Origin: Clostridium sp. CAG:710
Lineage (GTDB): Bacteria; Bacillota_I; Bacilli_A; RF39; UBA660
Assembly (NCBI GenBank): GCA_000432595.1
Contig: HF996867.1
Coordinates: 1 to 64,000 of the forward strand
DNA length: 64,000 bases
Reading direction: 5' to 3'
Positions 15,801-24,177 of the stretch are shown piece by piece (within the stretch, counting starts at the first letter, position 1; each line of letters starts with the position of its first letter). The position numbers were made by a program, and so were the translations under genes. The notes below the pieces were generated by a model. That model was given only the letters and a program-made list of their open reading frames with translations. It searched no databases and was not told the origin of the DNA.

Positions 15801-16676
15801 ATGTCTGAAAACGAAAAAATACTAAAAGCTGTTGACCAAGTAGGGGCAGAATTTCTTATTAGAGAAATTTTCTTAGGATATAAATACAGAAAAGATTGTG
15901 GGATATTATATGATACTGATTCGGATATTCCTGAAAAACTTATTAGCTTATATTATGGTTTAAAACCAGATGATACAACATTTGATTGTATGAAAAAAGC
16001 CTTTGTTAGACATTATATAAGAAATGAAAGCGAAATAGAAGGAATAAATGATAAAAGCATACATGGTGAAGAAGAAATGAAAGGTTTAGAAGCAATGTAT
16101 GACTATATTCACTCAGAGGATGTTAATTATTTATTTGATGTTTATACATTAAAAGATTTAAATCGTATGTTATTCTCTTTTGCACCGTTTCCAGAATATG
16201 CAGGAGAATTTAGAAACTATACAACATTTTTACCAACAACAGGTACTGATCTTTGCCCATGGGAAGATATACGTTTCTTATTAGAAAATGTAGATATTGA
16301 TGTTCAAAAATTAGTTAAAAAAGCACCTTCAGTAAAAAATCATAATGATATGAATGCTATGCTTGAGTATCTAGATGATTCTGTTGAAGTAATGTGTAAA
16401 CTTATTAAAATTCATCCGTTTGGAGATGGTAATGGTAGAACAATAAGAGGATTTACAAACAAATTATTTGAAGATGCGGGGCTACCACCAATATATATAA
16501 AAGCAAATGAAAGAACTGAATATCATAAAGCAATGAACCTTGCAAATAATGAAAATGATTATACTGCAATAAAACAGTTCTACAGATATAAAGTTTGTGA
16601 TTCAATAATTGAATTAGATATAAATGAAAGATTAAAAGAAGAAGAAAAACCAAAGCAAATGAAAAAAGCCAAATAA
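15801..16676 (+). CDS. Fic-domain protein (probable AMP transferase)
   Basis: 291 residues. The catalytic loop HPFGDGNGRTIRGF at about residues 206-219 matches HPFx[D/E]GNGRxxR in full, so it should be active. An upstream helix contains NESEIEG (about 75-81), which fits the class II inhibitory motif (S/T)xxxE(G/N). Fic enzymes transfer AMP or related groups to Tyr, Ser or Thr of target proteins. No antitoxin gene is adjacent, consistent with the inhibitor being in cis. Start ATG has GGGGTGATA upstream. The C-terminal tail is Lys/Glu rich. Confidence 0.9.
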   Translation: MSENEKILKAVDQVGAEFLIREIFLGYKYRKDCGILYDTDSDIPEKLISLYYGLKPDDTTFDCMKKAFVRHYIRNESEIEGINDKSIHGEEEMKGLEAMYDYIHSEDVNYLFDVYTLKDLNRMLFSFAPFPEYAGEFRNYTTFLPTTGTDLCPWEDIRFLLENVDIDVQKLVKKAPSVKNHNDMNAMLEYLDDSVEVMCKLIKIHPFGDGNGRTIRGFTNKLFEDAGLPPIYIKANERTEYHKAMNLANNENDYTAIKQFYRYKVCDSIIELDINERLKEEEKPKQMKKAK

Positions 16677-16689
16677 TTGGCTTTTTTTT
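16662..16689. terminator. Bidirectional terminator, fic/trpS
   Basis: AAAAAAGCCAA/TTGGCTTTTTT with a 4-base loop, giving a T tract on each strand between convergent genes. Confidence 0.85.
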
Positions 16690-17689
16690 AGTAATCAATC
16701 ATCATAGCGGATTTAACATGTTTCATTACTTCTTCTGCTTTTTCTTTTGCAATTTTTGTTCCATCTTTTAATATTTGGTCAACTTCATCAGGATGTTCTT
16801 CATAATATTTTCTTTTTTCTCTAATAGGAGCTAGGAACTGATTCATATGATTAATTAGTTCCTTTTTACATTGAACACATCCTCTTTTTCCTTCCTTGCA
16901 TTCACTACAAACAGTATCTAAATCAGGATTTTGTATTAATTTATGATAATAATAAACCATACATTTATCTGGATCAGCAGGGTCATCCTTTCTAATTTTG
17001 TTAGTATCAGTAACCGCACTCATTATTTTTTTACTTATTGTCTCTTCATCATCTTTAAGATAAATTGCATTTCCTAAGCTTTTACCCATTTTTTCATTAC
17101 CATCAAGACCTTTAATTCTAGGAAAAGGACTTAATAATGGTTCTGGTTCAATTAGAGTAGGTCCATATATATTATTAAACTTTCTAACAATTTCACGACA
17201 TTGTTCAATTAGAGGAAGTTGGTCCTCTCCAACAGGAATTAATTCTCCACTAAATGCAGTAATATCAGCTGCCTGGCTAACTGGATATCCCACAAAACCA
17301 TAAGTAACACTCTCACCATCATTACCAAATATAGCTTTCTTTTGAGCAATTTCAGTTTTAACAGTAGGATTTCTATAAAGTCTAGCCATAGTAACTAAAT
17401 TAGAATAGAAAACAGTTAATTCAGCAATCTCAGGTATCTGTGATTGAATAAATATAGTTGCCTTTTTAGGATCAATTCCAACAGATAATAAATCAATTGT
17501 CAACTCACGAACATTAACTCTAACTTTTTTTGGATCATTAAAATTATCAGTAAGAGCCTGTACATCTGCGATTTCAATATATGAATTATATTCATCTTGT
17601 AATAAAACCCAATTTCTAGTTGCCCCAAAATAATGTCCTAAATGTAGATTTCCAGTAGGTCTAATTCCAGTTAAAATATTTTTTTTCAT
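16688..17689 (-). CDS. trpS: Tryptophanyl-tRNA synthetase with a possible [4Fe-4S] motif
   Basis: 333 residues. Class I synthetase with HIGH-type GNLHLGHYFG and KMSKS-type KMGKSLGN. It charges tRNA-Trp. A C-terminal Cys set (C-x20-C-x6-C-x2-C, about residues 241-273, with VCSEC and GCVQC) resembles the C-x22-C-x6-C-x2-C cluster motif described for Thermotoga TrpRS, where a [4Fe-4S] cluster lies by the anticodon region. The start is ATG at 17689, served by AGGAAGTG; the in-frame GTG at 17698 overlaps that site. There is no T-box upstream. Confidence 0.95.
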   Translation of the reverse strand: MKKNILTGIRPTGNLHLGHYFGATRNWVLLQDEYNSYIEIADVQALTDNFNDPKKVRVNVRELTIDLLSVGIDPKKATIFIQSQIPEIAELTVFYSNLVTMARLYRNPTVKTEIAQKKAIFGNDGESVTYGFVGYPVSQAADITAFSGELIPVGEDQLPLIEQCREIVRKFNNIYGPTLIEPEPLLSPFPRIKGLDGNEKMGKSLGNAIYLKDDEETISKKIMSAVTDTNKIRKDDPADPDKCMVYYYHKLIQNPDLDTVCSECKEGKRGCVQCKKELINHMNQFLAPIREKRKYYEEHPDEVDQILKDGTKIAKEKAEEVMKHVKSAMMIDY

Positions 17690-17835
17690 GTTTCTCACTT
17701 CCTAGATAAAGTTTAACACAAACTAAAAAAAAAATTAATAAAAATTTAAAATAAGTATTAAAAAATTCAAAATATTTGCTATAATTATATGCATAGTAGT
17801 AAGCAAATCGTTAACAGAGAATAAAGAGGTATTAT

Positions 17836-17955
17836 ATGAAGGATTTATTTTATAAAGTTTTTTCTCCAGAAAACATTAATATATTAATTTTAATATTTAT
17901 TATTCTAATAATATGTTTATTAACATTAACCATTTTTACTAAATATGATAAATAA
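17836..17955 (+). CDS. 39-residue single-TM peptide
   Basis: A short gene: polar start MKDLFYKVFSPENIN, then a hydrophobic segment of about 19 Ile/Leu-rich residues and a short charged tail KYDK. AGAGGT lies nine bases before the ATG, and TGCTATAAT (-10 at 17780-17785) lies upstream. I do not recognise it; it could be a small membrane regulator or a type I toxin-like peptide. Nothing else is seen in the 17700-18010 gap except the promoter of the next gene. Confidence 0.55.
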   Translation: MKDLFYKVFSPENINILILIFIILIICLLTLTIFTKYDK

Positions 17956-17971
17956 TTTTGCTTTTTTAAAT

Positions 17972-17998
17972 AAATGTGTTATAATATGAAACACATTT
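17972..17998. promoter_or_regulatory. Promoter -10 enclosed in a 9-bp dyad (operator candidate)
   Basis: AAATGTGTT (17972-17980) and AACACATTT (17990-17998) are perfect inverted repeats around the extended -10 TGTTATAAT (TATAAT 17980-17985) of the sigma-like gene. The -35 is weak (TTGCTT, 17958-17963). A repressor bound here would block initiation. Confidence 0.55.
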
Positions 17999-18010
17999 AG
18001 GGGGATTATT

Positions 18011-18838
18011 GTGAGAGACATTATTATAAAAAAGGAGTTTGAAAAAGCAAAGTCTGGTGATAAAGAGGCAAAAACTTTACTTTTTAAACATTACTACAAA
18101 GCATATTCTGAATTATTTGAACTTAATAAAGGTATACCAAATATTAAAGAAGAATATGCAAGAATTATTAATGAGAGTATAGATAAATATTTTGCTTCAT
18201 TACCAAAAATTGATCTTAGTGCGTATATAACAACGCAATTATATACATACATAAAAAATTACAATGGAAGAAGAAATTTAAAAAGAAAAGAATCAGAAGA
18301 AATAAGCAATTTATTAAAAAAGGCAAAAGCATCTGATGAATCAAGAAAATTACTTATAGAAAAATGCATGTATTTAATTGATGAATATCTAATAAGTGCC
18401 CAGTTTGATTCTAACTTTACTAAAGAGGATGCTAGACAAGAAGGATATTTATTTTTAACTAGAAGAGTTAATGCATTTCTAGATTCACACCAAGAAAGCG
18501 GATTAGAGTATGGACCGTTTACAATCTATCTAAGACAAGCAATTGATAAAACATACTTAAATTTAATTTTAAGAGAAAGACAAAAAGAAAAAGAACATCA
18601 AGAAGTAAAAGGAATGTTAAGTAGGAAAGATAAATTTAAAGAATTTGAAACAGAATTTGAATTTATAGATTATGTTAAAAACTTAGACATAAGTAGTTCA
18701 ATAAAAGATAGTATAATAAAATCTATTTATTATACTGTAAAAGACTTAGCGGAAGCGGAAAATATAACAAGACAATCGATAGAACAGAGAATAGAAAGTA
18801 AAAAAGTATTAATAAAAAAATTCTTTGATATGAAATAA
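18011..18838 (+). CDS. Sigma-70-like regulatory protein with possible duplicated region 2
   Basis: 275 residues, soluble and basic. Residues 10-85 begin AKSGDKEAKTLLFKHYYKAY, like ECF sigma region 2, and end in ITTQLYTYIKNY. A second region-2-like block (about 125-200) has KEDARQEGYLFLTRRV and PFTIYLRQAI followed by RERQKEKE. The C-terminus (about 240-270) has a region-4-like HTH: VKDLAEAENITRQSIEQRI. It is probably an alternative sigma factor or sigma-derived regulator of unknown regulon. GTG start at 18011 with AGGGGGA upstream. The dyad over its -10 suggests regulated, perhaps self-regulated, expression. Confidence 0.65.
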   Translation: MRDIIIKKEFEKAKSGDKEAKTLLFKHYYKAYSELFELNKGIPNIKEEYARIINESIDKYFASLPKIDLSAYITTQLYTYIKNYNGRRNLKRKESEEISNLLKKAKASDESRKLLIEKCMYLIDEYLISAQFDSNFTKEDARQEGYLFLTRRVNAFLDSHQESGLEYGPFTIYLRQAIDKTYLNLILRERQKEKEHQEVKGMLSRKDKFKEFETEFEFIDYVKNLDISSSIKDSIIKSIYYTVKDLAEAENITRQSIEQRIESKKVLIKKFFDMK

Positions 18839-18878
18839 AATTAAAAAAATGTATATAATAAAATATAGAAAATGTAGC

Positions 18879-18907
18879 TTGACAACAAGAAAAGAATTTA
18901 CTATAAT
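18879..18907 (+). promoter_or_regulatory. Consensus promoter of T-box/asnS
   Basis: TTGACA (18879-18884), 17 bp, TATAAT (18902-18907): a perfect sigma-A promoter driving the T-box leader. Confidence 0.9.
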
Positions 18908-18913
18908 CTAGTC

Positions 18914-19139
18914 AAACGATGAACAAAAGAAGTAACAATAGATTCTTTTATAGAGAGTTAGTGATTGGTGTAAACTAACAAAGATATATTGTGAATAACA
19001 TTTGTGAGTGCTTAAAGAAATTAAGTAAACTAAGCCGTATATCTACGTTACAGATAAGAGTGATCAATTTTGATAACTAGGGTGGTACCGCGGATTCAAC
19101 AGTTATTCGTCCCTTATGGGATGTTTAACTGTTTTTTTT
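18914..19139 (+). promoter_or_regulatory. T-box riboswitch (Asn) with terminator
   Basis: The leader upstream of asnS contains the T-box core AGGGTGGTACCGCG at 19079-19092, the antiterminator element, and a terminator AACAGTTA (19098-19105) / TAACTGTT (19126-19133) ending in eight T's. A likely specifier AAC lies at 18997-18999 in GAATAACA, matching Asn. Uncharged tRNA-Asn binding should favour read-through into asnS. Confidence 0.92.
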
Positions 19140-19157
19140 AATTTTAGGAGGGTAAAT

Positions 19158-20540
19158 ATGTTAGATGTAAAAGATTTATATGAAAAACTAGATGAATATT
19201 TAGGCAAAGAAGTAACATTACAAGGATGGATAAAAAACCATAGAAAACAAAAAGAATTTGGATTTATTGATTTCTCAGATGGAACATATTTTAAACATGT
19301 TCAACTAGTATATGATAACAACCTAACCGATTTTGATACTATTCAAAAATATCATATTGGATGTGCAATAACTGTAGTAGGAGAAGTAGTAACTTCAGAA
19401 GGCGCTGGTCAAGAGTTTGAGGTTAAAGTAAAATCTATAAAACTAGAAGGAGATTGTCCTGAAGATTATCCAATGCAACCAAAACGTCATTCAATGGAAT
19501 TCTTAAGAGAACAAGCCTATCTAAGACCAAGAGTAAATTTATTTCAAGCAGTATTTCGTATAAGAAGCGTCGCAGCTCATGCAATACATGAATATTTTCA
19601 ATCACATAATTATGTATATGTTCACACTCCATTAATCACAACCGCAGATTGTGAAGGTTCAGATCAAATGTTTAAAATAACCACATTAGATTTAAATCAT
19701 CTACCAAAAACAGAAGATGGAAAAGTTGATATGTCAAAAGATTTATTTGGAAAAACTGCTTTTGTAACAGGTACAGGTCAATTACATGGTGAAGCTTTCG
19801 CAATGGCATTCAAAAAGATTTATACATTTGGACCAACCTTCAGAACAGAAAAATCAAATACAAAAACACACGCAAATGAATTTTGGATGATAGAACCAGA
19901 AATAGGATTTTGCGATTTAAATGGATTAATGGATGTAGAAGAAGAAATGTTAAAATTTGTTGTAGGATATGTACTAGATAATTGTAAAACTGAGATAGAA
20001 TTCTTAGATAAATTTGTTCAAAAAGGCCTAAAAGAAAAATTAGAAAAACTAGTAGGTTCTAAATTCACAAGAATTACTCATCATGATGTTATAGACATAC
20101 TAAAAAAAGCAGATGTAAAATGGGAATTTACTCCAGATTATTCTTCTGATATCGCAAAAGAACATGAAAGGTATATTACTGAATATTTTAATGGACCAGT
20201 ATTTATAACAGATTGGCCAAAAGATATAAAAGCATGGTATATGAAAGTTAACCCAGATAATAAAACAGTTGCCGCAGTTGACCTAGAAGTCCCAGGAGCT
20301 GGAGAATTAATGGGTGGATCACAACGTGAAGAAGATTATGATAAATTAATCAAAAGATGTAGAGAAATGAATGTTGACTATGATACAGTTGATTGGTTCT
20401 GTAATCTAAGAAAATTTGGAGGATGTTACCACTCTGGATTTGGTATGGGATTTGAAAGATTGCTAATTTATCTAACAGGTGTAGAAAATATTAGAGATGT
20501 AATTCCATTCCCAAGAACACCAGGAAGCTGTGATTTTTAA
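19158..20540 (+). CDS. asnS: Asparaginyl-tRNA synthetase
   Basis: 460 residues, full length. N-terminal OB-fold anticodon-binding domain (about 15-110; VTLQGWIKNHRKQKEFGFIDFSDG), class II catalytic domain with motif 2 (FRTEKSNTKTHANEFWMIEPE) and motif 3 (GFGMGFERLL). It charges tRNA-Asn in the cytoplasm. The start at 19158 follows AGGAGGGT; an earlier in-frame ATG at 19116 lies inside the T-box terminator and is excluded. Controlled by the T-box upstream. A lipoprotein gene follows after 52 bases, possibly by read-through. Confidence 0.97.
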   Translation: MLDVKDLYEKLDEYLGKEVTLQGWIKNHRKQKEFGFIDFSDGTYFKHVQLVYDNNLTDFDTIQKYHIGCAITVVGEVVTSEGAGQEFEVKVKSIKLEGDCPEDYPMQPKRHSMEFLREQAYLRPRVNLFQAVFRIRSVAAHAIHEYFQSHNYVYVHTPLITTADCEGSDQMFKITTLDLNHLPKTEDGKVDMSKDLFGKTAFVTGTGQLHGEAFAMAFKKIYTFGPTFRTEKSNTKTHANEFWMIEPEIGFCDLNGLMDVEEEMLKFVVGYVLDNCKTEIEFLDKFVQKGLKEKLEKLVGSKFTRITHHDVIDILKKADVKWEFTPDYSSDIAKEHERYITEYFNGPVFITDWPKDIKAWYMKVNPDNKTVAAVDLEVPGAGELMGGSQREEDYDKLIKRCREMNVDYDTVDWFCNLRKFGGCYHSGFGMGFERLLIYLTGVENIRDVIPFPRTPGSCDF

Positions 20541-20592
20541 AAAATTGTATAAAAATAAAAAAAGTGTAAAAAATACTACTGAGGAGGCAAAT

Positions 20593-21138
20593 ATGAAAAA
20601 GCTAATTTTAGTAGTATTTTCTTTATTATTAATTACTTGTGGTTGTGATAGTATGATGAATACCCCAACAAAAAGAGTAGAAGAATTTCTAAATAAATAT
20701 CAACGACTTGATTCAGATGTTCTAACTCAATTAGATGAAGTAATAAAAAATGCAACATATACATTTAATGATACACAATCTACTTCATATAAAGAGCTTA
20801 TGAAAAAACAATATAAAGATTTAACTTATACTATCAAAGAAGAATTAATTGATGGAAATAACGCAACAGTAACTGTTGAAATAGAAGTATATGATTATAA
20901 TAAAGCCATTAATGACGCAGAAACATACTATAAAAACAATCCAAACGAATTTAAAAATTCTGATGGCGGAATAGATGAAGAAAAATACATGGATTATAAA
21001 ATAAAGAAAATGGAAGCAGTTAAAGATAAAATAAAATATACACTTAATTTAACATTAACAAAAAAAGATAAAAAATGGGTACTAAATGATATATCTGAAT
21101 CAGATAGACAAAAGCTTCATGGATTATATAATTCGTAA
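20593..21138 (+). CDS. Putative lipoprotein, unknown function
   Basis: 181 residues. Signal MKKLILVVFSLLLITCGC with a lipobox-like TCGC (Cys about 19), followed by a polar helical domain and a C-terminal part with YTLNLTLTKKDKKWVLNDIS, a pattern common in small DUF-type lipoproteins with an NTF2-like or cystatin-like fold. I do not recognise the exact family. Start at 20593 has GAGGAGG six bases upstream; the frame is open further up into asnS but without a ribosome site. Ends in a terminator. Confidence 0.7.
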   Translation: MKKLILVVFSLLLITCGCDSMMNTPTKRVEEFLNKYQRLDSDVLTQLDEVIKNATYTFNDTQSTSYKELMKKQYKDLTYTIKEELIDGNNATVTVEIEVYDYNKAINDAETYYKNNPNEFKNSDGGIDEEKYMDYKIKKMEAVKDKIKYTLNLTLTKKDKKWVLNDISESDRQKLHGLYNS

Positions 21139-21155
21139 TAAATGTAAACTATTGT

Positions 21156-21186
21156 AAAAAGAGACAAGAGAATATGTCTCTTTTTC
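21156..21186 (+). terminator. Intrinsic terminator
   Basis: AAAAAGAGACA (21156-21166) / TGTCTCTTTTT (21175-21185), 8-base loop. Confidence 0.85.
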
Positions 21187-21218
21187 TATAATATGATAAA
21201 ATATAATTGGAGGGTAAT

Positions 21219-21914
21219 ATGGAATATAAAAGAGTACTTCTAAAATTAAGTGGAGAAGCAATAAAAAATAAAAGAGATGGAATAGTTGATTTTGATTATG
21301 TATTAAAAATATGTAAAAGTATTGCTTCTATAAAAGATAGGAAAACATCAGTCGCAATAGTTGTGGGTGGTGGAAACATATGGAGAGGAAGACAAAATTC
21401 CTATATTGATTCTTCATCATCAGATAAAATAGGAATATTAGGAACAAGTATAAATGCATTAATACTAAAGTCAGCATTTGATAAATTAGGAATAAAATCA
21501 TGCCTATTTAATTCATTTGAAGCAAAAAATATAATGAAAAAAACACCAAACAATGAAGAACTTATTAAACTAAGTAGAGACAATATAATTATATTTGGTG
21601 GAGGAACAGGCAATGTGGGTTGTTCAACAGATACTGCATCTATATTAAATGCCATAAAATTAAAATCTGATTTAATTGTAAAACTAACAAATGTAGATGG
21701 AATATATAATAAAGATCCACACATCTATAATGATGCATTAAAATATAATGAAATAACATTTGAAGAAGCAATTAATAAAAATTTAAATGTAATGGACATT
21801 AACTCAATAAAATTAAGTAAAGAAAACAATATAAAAATACTAGTGACAAATATAAATAGTTTATTTGATATAGATAAAATGATAAGTACTAAAGCTTATA
21901 GTATTATAAAGTAA
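21219..21914 (+). CDS. pyrH: UMP kinase
   Basis: 231 residues. Amino-acid-kinase fold with VLLKLSGEAI, VVGGGNIWRGR, FGGGTGNVGCSTDTAS and LTNVDGIYNKDP, matching bacterial PyrH, which makes UDP from UMP. Start ATG at 21219 with GGAGGG five bases upstream; an in-frame TTG at 21207 overlaps it. PyrH usually sits between tsf and frr; here it stands alone between a lipoprotein and a dehydrogenase. Standard length. Confidence 0.93.
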   Translation: MEYKRVLLKLSGEAIKNKRDGIVDFDYVLKICKSIASIKDRKTSVAIVVGGGNIWRGRQNSYIDSSSSDKIGILGTSINALILKSAFDKLGIKSCLFNSFEAKNIMKKTPNNEELIKLSRDNIIIFGGGTGNVGCSTDTASILNAIKLKSDLIVKLTNVDGIYNKDPHIYNDALKYNEITFEEAINKNLNVMDINSIKLSKENNIKILVTNINSLFDIDKMISTKAYSIIK

Positions 21915-21950
21915 CATCTACCACTAGGTAGTGTAAATAAAGGAGGAAAT

Positions 21951-23003
21951 ATGGAAAAACTTAAAGTTGTTCAATATGGATGTGGAAAGATGTCCAAATA
22001 CACAATGAAATACGTACTTGATAATAATTGGGAAATAGTGGGTGCCGTTGATATTAACCCTAATGTGATAGGTCATGATATTGGTAGTGTTATTGGTATA
22101 GAAAATCAAGGAATAACTATAACAGATGCTGCTAAAGCAAAAGAATTACTATTATCTACTAAACCGGATATATGTATTGTTACTACAATGAGCTTAATGA
22201 AGGATGTAGAAGATATATTACTTTTATGTGCTAGTCTTGGAATTAATGCCATAACAACATGTGAAGAAGCATTCTATCCGTTTAATTCATGCCCAGAATT
22301 AACAAATAGAATTGATTCACTAGCAAAAGAAAATAATTGTACAATTACCGGAAGTGGATATCAAGATGCTTTCTGGGGAGGATTAATTACAACACTATGT
22401 GGCGCTACTCACAATATAACTAAAATTAAAGGTAGCTCATCATACAACGTAGAAGACTACGGAATAGCACTTGCTAAAGCACATGGCGCAGGATTAACTA
22501 AAGAAGAATTCGATCGTGAAGTGGCTTCAGCCGATAATATAAGTGATGAAGAAAGACAAAAACTAATTGATAATGGTGATTTCTTACCAAGTTATATGTG
22601 GAATGTTAATGGCTGGCTTTGTGATAAATTAGGATTAACTGTAAAAAGACAAACTCAAAAATGTATTCCAACAACATGTAGCCATGATATAACATCTTCT
22701 ACATTAGGAATGACTGTAAAAAGTGGTATGGCAACAGGAATGAGCGCAGTAGTAACTACAACTACTGAAGAAGGAATAACTCTAGAAACAGAATGTGTTG
22801 GTAAAGTTTATGCAGAAGAAGATTGTGATAGAAATGATTGGACTATTGAAGGAGAACCAAATACAAATATGGTTATAACAAGACCTTCAACAGTTGAACT
22901 TACTTGCGCAACTATAGTAAATCGTATAGAAGATGTAATATCTGCAAGACCAGGTTTCGTCCCAACATCACAAATGAATGAATTAAAAAGCATTATTAAA
23001 TAA
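21951..23003 (+). CDS. DapB-like NAD(P) dehydrogenase (2,4-diaminopentanoate dehydrogenase-like)
   Basis: 350 residues. N-terminal Rossmann fold with VVQYGCGKMSKYTMKY and VGAVDINPNVIGHD, then DapB-like PDICIVTTMS and CEEAFYP, GSGYQDAFWG. The architecture resembles 2,4-diaminopentanoate dehydrogenase of ornithine fermentation and other DapB-superfamily enzymes; the substrate cannot be decided here. AAAGGAGG upstream. No other ornithine-pathway genes are in the window. It follows pyrH by 36 bases with a small CTACC/GGTAG hairpin between. Confidence 0.75.
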   Translation: MEKLKVVQYGCGKMSKYTMKYVLDNNWEIVGAVDINPNVIGHDIGSVIGIENQGITITDAAKAKELLLSTKPDICIVTTMSLMKDVEDILLLCASLGINAITTCEEAFYPFNSCPELTNRIDSLAKENNCTITGSGYQDAFWGGLITTLCGATHNITKIKGSSSYNVEDYGIALAKAHGAGLTKEEFDREVASADNISDEERQKLIDNGDFLPSYMWNVNGWLCDKLGLTVKRQTQKCIPTTCSHDITSSTLGMTVKSGMATGMSAVVTTTTEEGITLETECVGKVYAEEDCDRNDWTIEGEPNTNMVITRPSTVELTCATIVNRIEDVISARPGFVPTSQMNELKSIIK

Positions 23004-23014
23004 ATAAAATAAAT

Positions 23015-23063
23015 AAACAAGGCTATCAATATATGGATATTTTTGATAAAACTTGTTTTTTTA
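23015..23063 (+). terminator. Intrinsic terminator (long imperfect hairpin)
   Basis: AAACAAG...ATCAA pairs with TTGAT...CTTGTTT across a bulged stem, followed by T's. Confidence 0.6.
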
Positions 23064-23083
23064 AAAAAAAGTAAAAATAAAAT

Positions 23084-23114
23084 TTGACCTTCCAGTTAAC
23101 TGTAATGATAATCT
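23084..23114 (+). promoter_or_regulatory. MerR-type promoter/operator
   Basis: TTGACC (23084-23089) and TAATCT (23109-23114) are 19 bp apart, the long spacer typical of MerR-activated promoters. A palindrome CAGTTAACTG (23093-23102), extended to TTcCAGTTAACTGtAA, sits in the spacer. An alternative -10 GATAAT at 17 bp overlaps. The MerR gene is second in the operon. Confidence 0.7.
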
Positions 23115-23139
23115 CACTCTTGAAAAGGAGGAGATTATT

Positions 23140-23418
23140 TTGGGTTGTTGTAGTTGTAAATATCTTAATGAAAATAAAAAAGTGGAAGGTAGAGTAAATG
23201 GTAGTTTATATTATTGCTCTAAATTAAAAACATATGTAAATGGTGCTAGCGGTAGCTGTGATAACTACTGTATAGACCATGGAAGAAAAATATATACACG
23301 AGATGAAATATATGATGATGGAAAAAAATATTATAATGATACAACACCAGTAGGTTTTTATTTAGTAGTGTTAATAATATTAATAATACTAGGCTTATTT
23401 TTAGGAGTATTTAATTAA
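23140..23418 (+). CDS. Cys-rich small membrane protein
   Basis: 92 residues. The N-terminal half has a Cys cluster (MGCCSCKYL, YYCSKLK, GSCDNYC) that could bind metal or form a zinc-ribbon-like knuckle; the C-terminus has one hydrophobic helix (about 70-90). TTG start at 23140 with AAAAGGAGGAGA upstream. Directly behind a MerR-type operator and 21 bases before the MerR gene, so it is probably its main target; metal, redox or drug stress is a possible trigger (inference). Confidence 0.7.
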   Translation: MGCCSCKYLNENKKVEGRVNGSLYYCSKLKTYVNGASGSCDNYCIDHGRKIYTRDEIYDDGKKYYNDTTPVGFYLVVLIILIILGLFLGVFN

Positions 23419-23439
23419 CAATAATTTAGGAGGTGACTC

Positions 23440-24138
23440 ATGTTATATAGAATAGGAGATTTTTCACAAAAAACAGGAATTCCAGTAAAAACCCTAAGGT
23501 ATTATGATGAAATAAATTTATTTAAGCCATCTTACACCGAACGTTTTTCTGGATATAGATATTATGAAATAAATCAAATAAAGGATATTAAGTTAATTTC
23601 AAAACTAAAAGGACTTGACCTATCATTAGAGGAAATAAAACAATTTTTAGAAACTAAAGACATTAAAATAATACTTAACAAAAGAAAAAATTTTGAAGAA
23701 AAATTAGAAAGGATAGAAGAATTTATGAATGTAAAAGAAGATGCACCTATTTACAATATTGAAGAAGGTGACTATAGAAAATATATTGAAATTAATGGTA
23801 TAAAACATTCTAGATGTGCACAAGCATTAGCTGTTAAGGATTTAAATGCTAAATATTTTATTGTATATAAAGATGATGAATTCTACACTGATTTCTGTAT
23901 TTATAAAAAAGATAATTGGCTCACTCTTGATAAAAAGTACTTTTTTGAAGAGGAACTAATTGATTTAATAATTAGTTATATAAGTGTAGAAGTAAATTAT
24001 GTTACAATTTATCTACCAATAGAAGATGATAAACTATATATGGTAATAAAAAATACATTTAAAAACATAGAAGAAACAGAATACATACAAGATAGATATA
24101 AATATAGGTGTTTAAAAATAAAACTAGAAGAAAATTAA
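23440..24138 (+). CDS. MerR family transcriptional regulator
   Basis: 232 residues. N-terminal winged HTH (YRIGDFSQKTGIPVKTLRYYDEINLFKPS, GYRYYEINQI) and a dimerisation helix (about 75-110). The C-terminal effector domain (about 110-232) is larger than in metal-sensing MerR proteins and resembles ligand-binding types such as BmrR; I cannot name the ligand. ATG with TAGGAGGTGA upstream. Likely controls its own operon through the palindrome at 23093-23102. Confidence 0.88.
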   Translation: MLYRIGDFSQKTGIPVKTLRYYDEINLFKPSYTERFSGYRYYEINQIKDIKLISKLKGLDLSLEEIKQFLETKDIKIILNKRKNFEEKLERIEEFMNVKEDAPIYNIEEGDYRKYIEINGIKHSRCAQALAVKDLNAKYFIVYKDDEFYTDFCIYKKDNWLTLDKKYFFEEELIDLIISYISVEVNYVTIYLPIEDDKLYMVIKNTFKNIEETEYIQDRYKYRCLKIKLEEN

Positions 24139-24177
24139 ATCTATATAACTAATTCAAATTAGAAGGAGTAAATATTA

